From contig NZ_KK088565.1 of NCBI RefSeq assembly GCF_000600335.2, positions 1 to 64,000 on the forward strand: 64,000 nucleotides of DNA. The letters are read 5' to 3'. Positions 28,769 through 38,544 of the stretch are shown piece after piece (position 1 is the first letter of the stretch; each line of letters begins with the position of its first letter). The notes under the pieces were generated by a model. It was not told where the DNA came from, searched no databases, and saw nothing but the letters and a program-made list of their open reading frames with translations. Source of the stretch: Rubellimicrobium mesophilum DSM 19309. Its GTDB lineage: Bacteria > Pseudomonadota > Alphaproteobacteria > Rhodobacterales > Rhodobacteraceae. The position numbers were made by a program, and so were the translations under genes.

Positions 28769-29662
28769 TCAGCGGGCCGCCCGAAGCAGATCGCCCAATT
28801 CGACCACGCCCAGGCGTTCCAACCGCATGAGGAGGGCCGTCGGGCTGCGGCCATGCTCCTGCACGAGGTCGGGCAGGTCCCTCGTTTCATGCAGGAAGCC
28901 CACCACGAGCCTTTGGTCCTCCGCGGGCGTCCAACGTTTGCCTTTCGCGGGGAGGGGTCCGGCGAAGTCCGCTTCGGCATAGTGACGGATCCGCGCATCC
29001 ATGGCGGGTGAAATCGCGATGAATCCGGGTGGCAGGAGATCCACCACGCCCGCGGGCCGAAGCCGGTGATCCGTTCCGGATGGCGCCTGTGAGGCGCTGC
29101 CCGGCCCGTCGGCCCTGTCCTTCGCGGCCTCGGCGGGCCAGAGGAGGTCGTGAAGGATCCCGGCCAGCACGCGGGCATCGGCGAGGGCGGAATGCGCGCC
29201 CCGGCCGGAGAAGGTGGCGCCAACCCGCCCCGCGAGCGTTGCAAGGGAATACTTGCCTGGGCCCAGCACCGCTTTGGCCAGGTTGAGCGAGCAGTTGATG
29301 GGAGGGCAGGGCGGGTGCCCCGCCCAGACGAGCTCGGCTTCGAGGAAGCGTTGGTCGAAGGAGGCGTTGTGGGCCCAAAGCGGGGTCGCCGGCTCTCCGA
29401 CGAAGGCCAGCCAGTCCCCCGCGATCTCCCTGAAGGCAGGCTTGTCCGCCAGAAACGCCGTGGTCAGCCCGTGGACATTGGCGGCGACCCAGGGAACGTC
29501 CCGGCCCGGGTTGATGTAGGCGTGGAACTCGCGACCCGAGGGGCGGCCCTCGATGAGCTCCACCGCGCCGATCTCGACAATGCGGTCGCCGGATGCAGGC
29601 GAGAAACCGGTGGTCTCCGTGTCGAAGACGATCGCGCGGGGCGGCATCCTGATCTCCGACAT
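28769..29662 (-). CDS. DnaQ-like 3'-5' exonuclease with C-terminal Myb/SANT-like domain
   Basis: This 297-residue protein has DEDDh exonuclease motifs: FDTETTGFSP (motif I), WAHNASFDQRFLE (motif II) and GRGAHSALADARVLAG (motif III, with His). A linker leads to a second domain, RWTPAEDQRLVVGFLHETRD, which reads like a Myb/SANT-type helix-turn-helix and could bind nucleic acid. ATG 29662 was chosen; a TTG at 29680 would add six residues. The C-terminal fusion is not part of ordinary DNA polymerase epsilon subunits, so this is a specialised nuclease. Confidence 0.85.
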   Translation of the reverse strand: MSEIRMPPRAIVFDTETTGFSPASGDRIVEIGAVELIEGRPSGREFHAYINPGRDVPWVAANVHGLTTAFLADKPAFREIAGDWLAFVGEPATPLWAHNASFDQRFLEAELVWAGHPPCPPINCSLNLAKAVLGPGKYSLATLAGRVGATFSGRGAHSALADARVLAGILHDLLWPAEAAKDRADGPGSASQAPSGTDHRLRPAGVVDLLPPGFIAISPAMDARIRHYAEADFAGPLPAKGKRWTPAEDQRLVVGFLHETRDLPDLVQEHGRSPTALLMRLERLGVVELGDLLRAAR

Positions 29663-29897
29663 CGGTTCAACTCGTGACAAGGAAGCGTCCTTTCGGTGTC
29701 CGGGCCTGCCCCTGATGGGTGCAGGCCAATGCGCTGGCTGGTTCGCCCGTGTTGTCAGGCAGCCCGGCCCCTGGCTCTGTGCGTCGTCGAGAGCCCGAAT
29801 TCGTCCCGAAAGGAGGCCGGCTGCGCGGCCAGGGTCGTCGGGCCCGGGTGAACGGTCCAGAAGGCGGAGCGGGAGGCGGTCATCGGTCGCACCCTGT

Positions 29898-30587
29898 TCA
29901 GTCCTTCACGACCGGGTAGAAGGGCCGTCCCCAGTCCTCCTGGGCGTGGGTCATCATGATGTCCGCCATGATCGGAACCAGGCAGCCCAGGATCTCGGCG
30001 CCGTCGCGCAGTTGGTCGCGGTTGACGCTGGAGCCCCAGGTCGCGCCGCCGTGGACGATCTGGTTGCGCAGAACGTAGAGCCGGTCGAAGAGCATCGACA
30101 GGATCGCCACCGTGTCCTGCCGCGCCAGGGCCGCGTGGAACGCTCTTCTGGCTGTGGCGAAGCGGGTCTCCCAGTTCTCGTAGCCGGGCTGGCCGTTGTG
30201 GTGGGACCAGAACGGGCCGTAGACATAGCGGTTCTCCAGAAGCAGCCGGATCGGCCCGGAGAATCGCTCCCATACGCAGGCATAGAGCCGTCGCTCTGAG
30301 TCGAGTTGATCCAGCTGCCCGAAGAACCAGGCAAAGGCGCCGCGCTCCCCCTGGGGTCTCTCGCCCAGGACGTCGCTCTCGTCGGCATAGGCGGCGTTGA
30401 AGGCGATCCACAGGAACAGGAACATGGCGGCGGGATCGGTCGGCTCGGATTCCGCCCGCGCGAGCCAGCTCAGAGTCCGATGGATCCGCAGGCCGAAGGG
30501 CTCCGGGAAATCCGACCTGATCGCCCGCTGGCGTGCCTTGAGCGCCTCGAAGCCCAAGTCCCTCCTTGTCGCGGCGGAATAACCCAT
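29898..30587 (-). CDS. HEPN-domain protein (Apea-like)
   Basis: This 229-residue protein starts at ATG 30587. The C-terminal half carries LFDRLYVLRNQIVHGGATWGSSVNRDQ, with the R-x4-H motif (RNQIVH) of HEPN RNases and the Apea-like GGATWGS extension. An upstream helical part (FLFLWIAFNAAYADES) is also typical. HEPN proteins are usually RNases or RNA-binding parts of toxin and abortive-infection systems. No adjacent nucleotidyltransferase antitoxin (MNT) gene is seen, so it may be stand-alone. Confidence 0.75.
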   Translation of the reverse strand: MGYSAATRRDLGFEALKARQRAIRSDFPEPFGLRIHRTLSWLARAESEPTDPAAMFLFLWIAFNAAYADESDVLGERPQGERGAFAWFFGQLDQLDSERRLYACVWERFSGPIRLLLENRYVYGPFWSHHNGQPGYENWETRFATARRAFHAALARQDTVAILSMLFDRLYVLRNQIVHGGATWGSSVNRDQLRDGAEILGCLVPIMADIMMTHAQEDWGRPFYPVVKD

Positions 30588-30904
30588 GACCCTGAACCCT
30601 GCTAAGTCGACCCCGCGATGTTGACAGATGCGACGCCGCGTCGGGAGCGGACGCGGGCGGCTCCCGCGGCACGAGAGGCGGATTCGCCACAGTCGCAGGC
30701 GTTCGCTTGGCTCCCATGTACCCGCCTCTGGTCCGCAATCGCCAACCCGACATGGCACTTCCTGCGAAGGTGCCAGCGGCCTGTCGGGTCTAGGTTGATC
30801 GCCCCGTCCGGCATAGTCGACTAGCCCTATCGGGGGTGACCGATCCTGTCGCAGTGCCCTGTCACTGTGCCTGCATGAACGGATCGGCAGCACAGGAGAC
30901 AGAT
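30588..30904. other. Divergent intergenic region (317 bp)
   Basis: It separates the HEPN gene and a small plus-strand gene. No clear promoter, repeat or gene was recognised. Confidence 0.45.
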
Positions 30905-31198
30905 ATGACCTTGGGATCATTCACCGGGCGGAAACCCCCAAGGCTCACGGAGATCGAGATAGCTCTCAACGCCCACCAGCTTGAGGAGACCTGGAACGCG
31001 ATCGGGCCGCTTTGCGTGAAGCGCAGATACGGAGATTACGGCATCGCCCTCCTGAGAAGCTCCGAGGCCCTGCCGGTCTGGGTTTACCCCCGGGCCATGG
31101 CCTCCGATCCGCTGACCTCCATTTCGGAGGACGCCACGGGGGTGGAGACCTTCGCCGACTGGTCCGCAGCGGCGGAGGCCGGATGGCAGGTCGACTGA
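30905..31198 (+). CDS. Small hypothetical protein, 97 aa
   Basis: ATG 30905 is preceded by AGGAGA, a good ribosome binding site. The protein (IALNAHQLEETWNAIGPLCVKRRYGDYGIALLR) looks natural, with a short acidic C-terminus. Its last 115 bp overlap the 3' end of the convergent WYL gene, so either the WYL tail is run-on sequence or the two genes truly overlap tail to tail. No family was recognised. Confidence 0.5.
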   Translation: MTLGSFTGRKPPRLTEIEIALNAHQLEETWNAIGPLCVKRRYGDYGIALLRSSEALPVWVYPRAMASDPLTSISEDATGVETFADWSAAAEAGWQVD

Positions 31199-32187
31199 GC
31201 CGGGTCCAGCCGGGCGAGGTTGGCGGCAAGCTCGCGCCGCAGGATGTCGCGCAGCTCGGGAGGCTCGACGATCTCGACCGCTCCGCTCCAGGTGAAGACG
31301 TGGCGGGCCAGTTCGAGCAGCCCGCCCGCCCGGAAGGCCACCTCGAGGCGGCCGTCCGGCAACTCCCGGACCTTCTGCTGAGGGTGAAAGATGAAGCGCG
31401 CTGCTTCCTGCGCCACCGGGGCGTCGAAGCGGAGGACAATGTCCCGGGGTTTCTCCTGGAACAGCCCGAAGGAGCGGCTGGCGTAATCGCGGAGGTCGAA
31501 TGCGGGGTCGGGCCAGGCGGCTCGCGCCAGGACCTCCGGCGACGACATCCGGTCGAGGCGCCAAAGGGCAGGGGCCCCCCAATCGTTCAGCGCGCCCACG
31601 AGATAGGAGCGCGCCCCAAACAGGAGCCCGCGCGGCGCCACCTCTCGTCGCTGCGGCACGGCCCCCGCGGCCGCGTAGTCGAAGGCCAGCACCGACCCGG
31701 CCTGGAGCGCCGTCTGACAGCTCTCCAGGATACCGGCTGCAAGACGCTGCTGCGGACCCGCTACGGCCACGGGAAGTTGCGCAGCCTTCAAAGCCTCGAG
31801 GTCCGGTTCGATCCGCGCCCGAGCGGCGGCCCGAATGGCGGCCAGAATCTTGAGTTCGAGCGCAGCGAGGCGCTCGGAGCGGACAGCCTCACCGGCCGAC
31901 TCGAGAGCCGTTTTGGCGAGGGCAAGCTCCGCCAACTCCTCGGCCAGCGGAGCCACCATGTTGGGAGAGAGCCCGCCTACGATCCGGTAGCGCCGGCGGG
32001 ATCCGTCGAAGAGGACATCCATTGGGAACACGGTTTCGAGCGCCGCACGCATTCGCTGGACGGTGCGGACAACGACGCCCATTTCGGCGGCCATCTCGGC
32101 TACGGTCAGGCCCTCGGCGCATCCAGCCAGGCGAAGCGCCAGCTCAAGGTGGCGGGCCACGCCCAAGTGTCGTGCGTCGTCGCTCAT
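31084..32187 (-). CDS. WYL-domain transcriptional regulator
   Basis: This 367-residue protein starts at ATG 32187. An N-terminal winged helix-turn-helix (GLTVAEMAAEMGVVVRTVQRMRAALE) is followed by the WYL-type sensor core (VAPRGLLFGARSYLVGALND) and the WCX C-terminal extension (DIVLRFDAPVAQEAARFIFHP). WYL proteins sense nucleic-acid ligands and commonly control defence genes. It is divergent from the phosphatase-ADP-ribosylglycohydrolase gene, 152 bp away, and is the likely regulator of that gene. The last 35 or so residues overlap the opposing small gene. Confidence 0.85.
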   Translation of the reverse strand: MSDDARHLGVARHLELALRLAGCAEGLTVAEMAAEMGVVVRTVQRMRAALETVFPMDVLFDGSRRRYRIVGGLSPNMVAPLAEELAELALAKTALESAGEAVRSERLAALELKILAAIRAAARARIEPDLEALKAAQLPVAVAGPQQRLAAGILESCQTALQAGSVLAFDYAAAGAVPQRREVAPRGLLFGARSYLVGALNDWGAPALWRLDRMSSPEVLARAAWPDPAFDLRDYASRSFGLFQEKPRDIVLRFDAPVAQEAARFIFHPQQKVRELPDGRLEVAFRAGGLLELARHVFTWSGAVEIVEPPELRDILRRELAANLARLDPAQSTCHPASAAADQSAKVSTPVASSEMEVSGSEAMARG

Positions 32188-32339
32188 CAACCGGTCTCCC
32201 CTCGGCGGCTCGTCTCCCAACCGCACACAAGCGCTGATCCTATGACAAGACTGGTCGTGTCTATCTGCCGCTCGGCTTCCTCAAATCGGTCACAGTCGCT
32301 AGCTCTGATATGGCGAGTTTACAAGTTCGGGAGGTTTTC

Positions 32340-33916
32340 GTGATCCACACTCGGACGAGCCAGAGTCATCCACTCTATGTCAGCGACCTTGCCGTGGGGC
32401 CGGGCCGGCTTGGCCTGACCATCTGCCCGGGCAAGAAGGGGGACAGCGTTTTCGGCGCACCCTGGGACCGGGACCTCGGTATGGATCTTGCCGCAGTCCG
32501 CGACTGGGGCGCTACGGCCGTCCTGACGCTCGTGGAGCCGCACGAATTGCGGATGCTTGGGGTGGAGCGACTGGGCGAGGCCGTCCGCGCGCTTGGGATG
32601 GAATGGCACCACTTCCCCATTCCGGACCTGGGCGCGCCGAAGGATCTTGACCGCTCTAGCTGGTGGAGGCTCTCGACCCGGCTGCACGGGATACTCGACC
32701 AGGGGGGCCGCGTGCTGGTCCACTGCCGCGGCGGGCTCGGGCGCGCCGGCACCATGGCCGCGCTCCTGCTGACCGAGCGCGGCGACACGGCCCAGGAGGC
32801 GATTGCGCGAATCCGCGCTGTTCGGAAGGGCGCGATCGAGACTGCCGTGCAGGAGCGGTTCCTCGCCAGCCGCGCGGCCCTCCCCGACGCACGCACGGAA
32901 CGCATCCGCGCCTCGCTCTTCGGCGGAGCCATCGGCGATGCGCTCGGGGCCGCGATCGAGTTCTGGAAGCTTCCGCAGATCCTGCGCCGCTTTCCGAATG
33001 GTGTGGACGAGATGCTGCCTTATGACGGGCGCCTGGGGGCCATCACCGACGACACGCAGATGACGCTGTTCACGGCCGAAGGCATGATCCGGGCCATGGT
33101 GCGCGGCATCGGCAAAGGCGTCTGCCATCCGCCGTCGGTGATCCACCGTGCTCTCTTGCGCTGGTATGCCACCCAAGGCGCCCGACCGGCGCGGGAGGTC
33201 TGCGCCGTGGGCCTCGTCGAGGACCCCCGCCTGCACCGCCGGCGCTCGCCGGGTATGACCTGCATGGCTGCTTTGGGGGCGACACGGGCGTTTGGCGATG
33301 TTGCGCGCAATGACTCCAAGGGATGCGGCACGATCATGCGGGTGGCGCCCGTAGCCTTCATGGGCGGAGACCTGGGGCAGGTCGAGACCATCGCTTTAAA
33401 AAGCTCGGCGCTCACGCATGGCCATAGGACAGGGCAGGAGGCTGCCGCCGCCTGGGCGCTCATTCTGGCAGACGTGCTGCGGGGCACGAGAGTCGAGACG
33501 GCTGCGCTCGGTGCTGCGGAGCGGTTCGGGACGGAAACCGCCCGGGCGATTCGATCCGCGCTCAGCGCGCCGCGGGATGGTCGACCAGGTACGGTCGAGA
33601 GCCTGGGGGCGGCTGGATAGCGGAAGAGGCTCTCGCCATCGCGCTCTACGCCGGGCTGGCCTCCACTTCCTTCGAGGACGGACTGCGCATTGCCGTGACG
33701 CACGGCGGCGACAGCGACAGCACAGGCGCCATCGCAGGCAACCTGCTGGGCCTGCTCTACCCGCAGGAGGTCATGGCGCATCCGTGGCGGCGCGAGATCG
33801 AGTGCGCCGACGTGATGGAGCGCCTCGCTCGGGACATAGGAGCCTGCCTTCGCAACCCGGCTGTCTGCGACGACGAGGCACCCGGCGGAATCGAGGAGCG
33901 CTACCCCGGCTGTTGA
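32340..33916 (+). pseudogene. Dual-specificity phosphatase / ADP-ribosylglycohydrolase fusion, frameshifted near the end
   Basis: GTG 32340 follows GGGAGG, and the start aligns with the paralogue at 44937 (VIHTRTSQSHP versus MIRTSQTHP). Residues 1-180 are a cysteine phosphatase with VHCRGGLGRAG (HCx5R). Residues from about 195 are an ADP-ribosylglycohydrolase: GGAIGDALGAAIEF, ITDDTQMTLFTAEG, CGTIMRVAPVAF and [10 protein letters not shown]. The final metal motif [15 protein letters not shown] is in another frame; restoring one G in the GGGGG run near 33607 joins it ([18 protein letters not shown]). Intact, the protein would be about 525 residues and remove ADP-ribose and phosphate groups. Confidence 0.82.
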
Positions 33917-34073
33917 GAGCGGCGGGCCGAGCCCGCCGCCGCCAAAGCTCCCTCTCCCTGCTGTGCCCGACCAGTCAGGCGAGCGCATCGGCCAGCGGAG
34001 CGCCTCGCCAAAGATACCCTCGGACCGCGTGCTCTCTGAGCCGCGGTCCGACCACCATAACCGGAGTTATCGA

Positions 34074-35012
34074 TTGACCCAGATCTGGGACGTGATCCCC
34101 GACATCCATGCCGACATTCACCGGCTCGACGCGACCCTCGCGCTCCTGAAGGAGCGTGCCGAACGCGACGAGGAGGCGCCGGCACCCATCGCTTTCCTTG
34201 GCGACTTCATCGACGCGGGGCACGCAACCAAGGTGTCGGACGACGCGGCCGTTCTCACACACGTCCGTCAACTGGTCCAAGACGGGCAGGCGATCGCCGT
34301 GATGGGAAATCACGAGCTTAACGCCATCCTGTATCACACCCCCGGACCGGACGGCGCCCCGCTGCGCGTGCATGGCGCGAAGAACACAGGCCAGCACCGG
34401 AGCTTCCTGCGCCAGTTCGGGGTGTCCACGCCGCAGGCGATGGTCTGGGTCGACTGGTTCCTCACACTGCCACTCTGGCGCGACTTGGACGGCCTACGCG
34501 TCGTCCATGCCTGCTGGAGCCAGCCCCACATCGACATCATCGCGGCACGACGCCCGGACGGGCGGTTGCAGCCCGAGGATCTCTGGGAGGTGGCCACCGA
34601 GTCCACCGACTTTGGACGGGCCGTGAAGATCGTCGTGGGCGCCCCCGAGCTGGATCTGCCAGCGCCCTACAGCTTCCATGACCGGAACGGCGATGAGCGG
34701 CGTCGGGTCCGTATCGCCTGGTGGCGCGCTGATGCGCCAACCTGGCGCCAAGCGTCCCTCTCGGTCCCGAACCCGCTGGAGCTGCCGGAAGGCGACGTTC
34801 CGACAGGCCACGCGGTGGCCTTTTATCCCGAGGGGAGCACGCCCGTCCTCGTGGGCCACTACAAGATGGATGGCACCCCCTCCATCGAAGCACCTCAGGC
34901 GGCCTGCCTCGACTATCCAAGCACAGCCTGTGCCTACCGCTGGCGCGGGGAGGGACGCTTGGCGAAAACGCAACTGCTTCTGGCGGAGCGAGCTGAAAGC
35001 ATGCCTGCGTGA
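34074..35012 (+). CDS. Metallophosphoesterase (PPP-like)
   Basis: This 312-residue protein starts at TTG 34074, with GGAG eight bases upstream. Metal-binding motifs are PDIHADIHRLD, FLGDFIDAG, VMGNHELNA and a later VGHYKMDG. The first motif has PDIH where the family usually has GDIH. It follows the ADP-ribosylglycohydrolase fusion by 157 bp on the same strand, so joint action on ADP-ribosyl or phosphorylated substrates is plausible. Substrate unknown. Confidence 0.8.
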   Translation: MTQIWDVIPDIHADIHRLDATLALLKERAERDEEAPAPIAFLGDFIDAGHATKVSDDAAVLTHVRQLVQDGQAIAVMGNHELNAILYHTPGPDGAPLRVHGAKNTGQHRSFLRQFGVSTPQAMVWVDWFLTLPLWRDLDGLRVVHACWSQPHIDIIAARRPDGRLQPEDLWEVATESTDFGRAVKIVVGAPELDLPAPYSFHDRNGDERRRVRIAWWRADAPTWRQASLSVPNPLELPEGDVPTGHAVAFYPEGSTPVLVGHYKMDGTPSIEAPQAACLDYPSTACAYRWRGEGRLAKTQLLLAERAESMPA

Positions 35013-35198
35013 GCGGGCTCTCGGGAGAGACGGAACCAGGATCGAGACTGCGTCCAGAATCTGCCGAGCCGGCGGTTGCTGCAGCCCTGACAGAACCGGT
35101 CATCCCAAGTTCCTCGTTCTTTCTTTGTTCATCTAGGCGACCTGCGGCCCGTCCATCACGCTTTCGCACGACGCGCCACACCGAAAACATGAGGCAAA

Positions 35199-38100
35199 AT
35201 GAAGACCTTCGGGGACACGATCCTTCTGTCCGCATCCGACGTGATGCGCTTTGCGGGCTGCCAGCACGCCACGGCGCATGACCTGCGCTGGATGCGGCGC
35301 GAGCCGCCGAAACCGCGCGAGGCCGGGGCGGAGGCTGTGATCCTCCAGGGCAAGGGCGACGCGCACGAAGCCGGGCATCTCGACAAGCTCCGGGCCGACG
35401 GACGCCGCATCATCGGGATCGAGGGCAACGACCTCGTTCGCGACGTCGGGGCCACGCTTGCGGCGCTCCGCGAGGGCCCGGAGGTGATCTACCAGGGCGC
35501 GCTCATGGCGCGAGGAGAGGGCGCCGCCTGGGGCGGCTGGTCGGACTTCCTCGAGCGGGTGGATAGACCCTCGAAGCTAGGCGAGTACAGCTACGAGGTG
35601 GTGGACACCAAGCTCAAGCGCAGCGTTACCGCCAAGCACGTCCTCCAGCTTGCCCTCTACTCGGACCTTCTGGCCGAGGTGCAGGGGGTGCATCCCGAGC
35701 ACATTCATGTCGAGCTCGGCACGGGCAAGCGCGCGACGCTGCGGCTCGTGGAGTTCGCCGCCTACGCCCGGCGGTTGCGGCGGAGGCTCCAGGGCTTCGT
35801 GGCCTCGCCTTGGGCCACGCGGGCTGCTCCTTGCGCGGACTGCGATCTCTGCCGCTGGGGTGACGCCTGCGACGACCAGTGGCGCGCCGAGGACAGCCTC
35901 TTCGGCGTGGCGAACATCTCCAAGGTGCAGGTCGCGAAGCTCGAGGCGGCGGGCGTGCGGACCATGGCCGAACTCGCCTCCCTCGACCGCGTGGTGCGAG
36001 GCCTGTCGCCCTCGACGCAAGGCAAGCTTGTCCTCCAGGCCAAGCTCCAGCACGACCGCAAGACCGGCGAGCCCACTCATGTCCTGCGTGAGCCCGAGCC
36101 GGGGCGCGGCTATGCGCTCCTGCCCCGGCGCGATCCGGGCGACATCTTCTACGACATCGAGGGCGACCCCCATGTGGACGGGGGCGGGCTCGAGTACCTG
36201 CACGGCCTATGGTGTGGGGGCGAGTTCCACGCGCTCTGGTCCCATGACCGGGCGGGGGAGAAGGAGGCGCTGCGCAAGCTCCTCGGCTTCTTCGAGGCGC
36301 GCCTGCGCGAGAGCCCGGAGGCGCACATCTACCACTACGCCGCCTACGAGGTGACGGCGCTCAAGCGCCTCACCGTCCGGCACGGGATCGGCGAGGCCCT
36401 CCTCGACCGGCTCCTGCGCGAGCGGCGCTTCGTGGACCTCTACACCGTTGTGCGCGGCGCAGTGGTGGCTTCCGAGGACAACTATTCCATCAAGTCGCTT
36501 GAGGCGCTTTACGGCCTCGAACGCGACGGCGAGGTGAAGACGGCGGGCGGTTCGGTGGTGGCCTACGAGCGCTACCGCGACACCGGCGACGAGGCGATCC
36601 TCAAGGAGATCGAGGCCTACAACCGCGTCGACTGCGTCTCGACGGAGAAGCTGCGCGATTGGCTCGTCACCGTCCGCCCCGCGGGCGAATGGCCGGTGCT
36701 CGGCCAAGGCTCCGCCGACGCGGAGGAGTCCGACAGCGCCCGCAAGGACCGCGAGCACGAGGAGGAGGTGCGCCGCCTCTTGGGGGAACCAGGCGAGGAC
36801 AAGGTCCGGCGCGCGCTCCTCGATCTGGGCCTCTTCCACCGCCGCGAGGCGAAGCCGGCTTGGTGGGCCGTGCTCGCCTCCGTGGACAAGCAGCCCGAGG
36901 AGCTGGAAGAGGATCTCGACGCCCTGGGCGGGCTGGAGGCGATGGGCCCGGCCGAGCCGACCTCGACCCGTAAGTCGGTTCAGCGGCGCTACCGCTTCCC
37001 ACCGCAGGAGACGAAGATCCGCGCCGGGCAAACGGTCTCGGTGCCCACCGACGGGTTCCCCGACACGGTCGAGGTCGTCGAACTGGATCATGCGCGGGGC
37101 GAGGTTCTCCTCAAGAAGGGGAACGCCAAGGCGCATCTCCTGGCGGATCGGCTGAGCCTGCATCCGACCGGCCCTCTGAAGACTGACGTGATCCGCGACG
37201 GCCTACGCGCCGTGATCGTCGACCAGTGCGGCGAGAAGCGCCTGACCGCCGTGGACGACCTCCTCGCCCGCCGGCCGCCGCGGCTTCGGGGCGGGCCGGT
37301 GGCCGACATCCTGGGCGGCCGCGACCCGGTCGAGGGGACGGTCGACGCGGTGCTGCGGATGGAAGGCACGGTGCTGCCCATCCAAGGGCCGCCCGGGACG
37401 GGCAAGACCTATGTCACCGCCCGCGCGATCCTGGCGCTGGTGCGCGAGGGCAAGCGCGTGGGGGTCGCCGCCTCCTCGCACGAGGCGATCCGCAACGTGC
37501 TCCTGGGCTGCCTCTCGGCTCTGGAGGAGGCGGACCTGCCCTTCGACTGCGAGATCGCCCACAAGGTGGGCGAGGGGGAGGACAGCTACGAGGAGGGCTG
37601 CCCCATCCAGCGCCCGACCTCGAACGACGCGGCGATCCTGAGCGCCGCGCCGGTTGTGGGCGGCACCGCCTGGTTCTTCGCCCGCGACGAGCAGGCCGGC
37701 CGGTTCGACTACCTCTTCGTCGACGAGGCGGGGCAGATGGGCCTCGCCAACCTCCTCGGCATGGGCCGCGCCGCGCGCAACATCGTGCTCGTCGGCGACC
37801 CGCGCCAACTCCCGCAGGTGATCCAGGGCTCTCATCCTGATCCCGCCGGGCTCTCCTGCCTCGAATGGCTCTTGGGCGAGGCCTCGACCATCCCGCCCGA
37901 CCGGGGCATCTTCCTGCCTGTCTCGCGCCGGATGCACCCGGACGCGTGTCCGCTTCATCTCGGACCAGGTCTATGCGGGCCGGCTCCTGAGCCACCCCGA
38001 CACCGCCAAACAGAAGGTTGGCAACACCCCCTTCCCGGAGGGCGGCGCCTTTTGGGTGCCTGTGGAGCACAGCGCCCGCGCCCAGATCTGCCCCGAGGAG

Positions 38101-38544
38101 GTCGAGGCCATCGCCGAGGCCGCGGCTCTGCTCCTCTCCGGGCTCTGGACCGACAAGGACGGCGCTAGTCGCCCCATGCGCGAGAGCGACATCATCGTGG
38201 TCGCCCCCTACAACGCGCAGGTGAACGCGCTGCGGGACGCGCTACCTGCCGGCATCAAGGTGGGCACGGTGGACAAGTTCCAGGGCCAGGAAGCGGCCGC
38301 CTGCCTCGTCTCCATGACCGCCTCGTCGGCCGAAGAGACCTCGCGCGGGATGGAGTTCCTGCTCTCGCTCAACCGCATCAACGTGGCCGTGTCGCGGGCC
38401 AAGGCGCTCGCGCTCGTCTTCGGGGCCGAGCGGCTGCTGGACGCGCGCTGCGAGACGGTGGAGCAGATGCGGCTCGCGAACACGCTCTGTGCGCTAGCCG
38501 AGGCGGGGCAGGTGGAACGGCCGGTGATCCGGAGGGCGTCGTGA
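35199..38544 (+). pseudogene. TM0106-type RecB-like nuclease / RNase H-like / SF1 helicase, frameshifted
   Basis: The intact protein would be about 1115 residues. The N-terminal RecB/Cas4-like nuclease has YEVVDTKLKRSVTAKHVLQLALY and a Cys cluster (CADCDLCRWGDAC). An RNase H-like YprB domain follows: IFYDIEGDPHV, YHYAAYEVTAL, YNRVDCVST. The helicase has GPPGTGKTYVTARA, LFVDEAGQMG, LVGDPRQLPQV, TVDKFQGQE and NVAVSRAKALA. The frame breaks after RRMHPDA near 37951, where one extra C in TGTCCGC shifts it; removing it reads CRFISDQVYAGRLLSHPD and continues. It is GTGA-coupled to a membrane coiled-coil protein. Confidence 0.85.
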
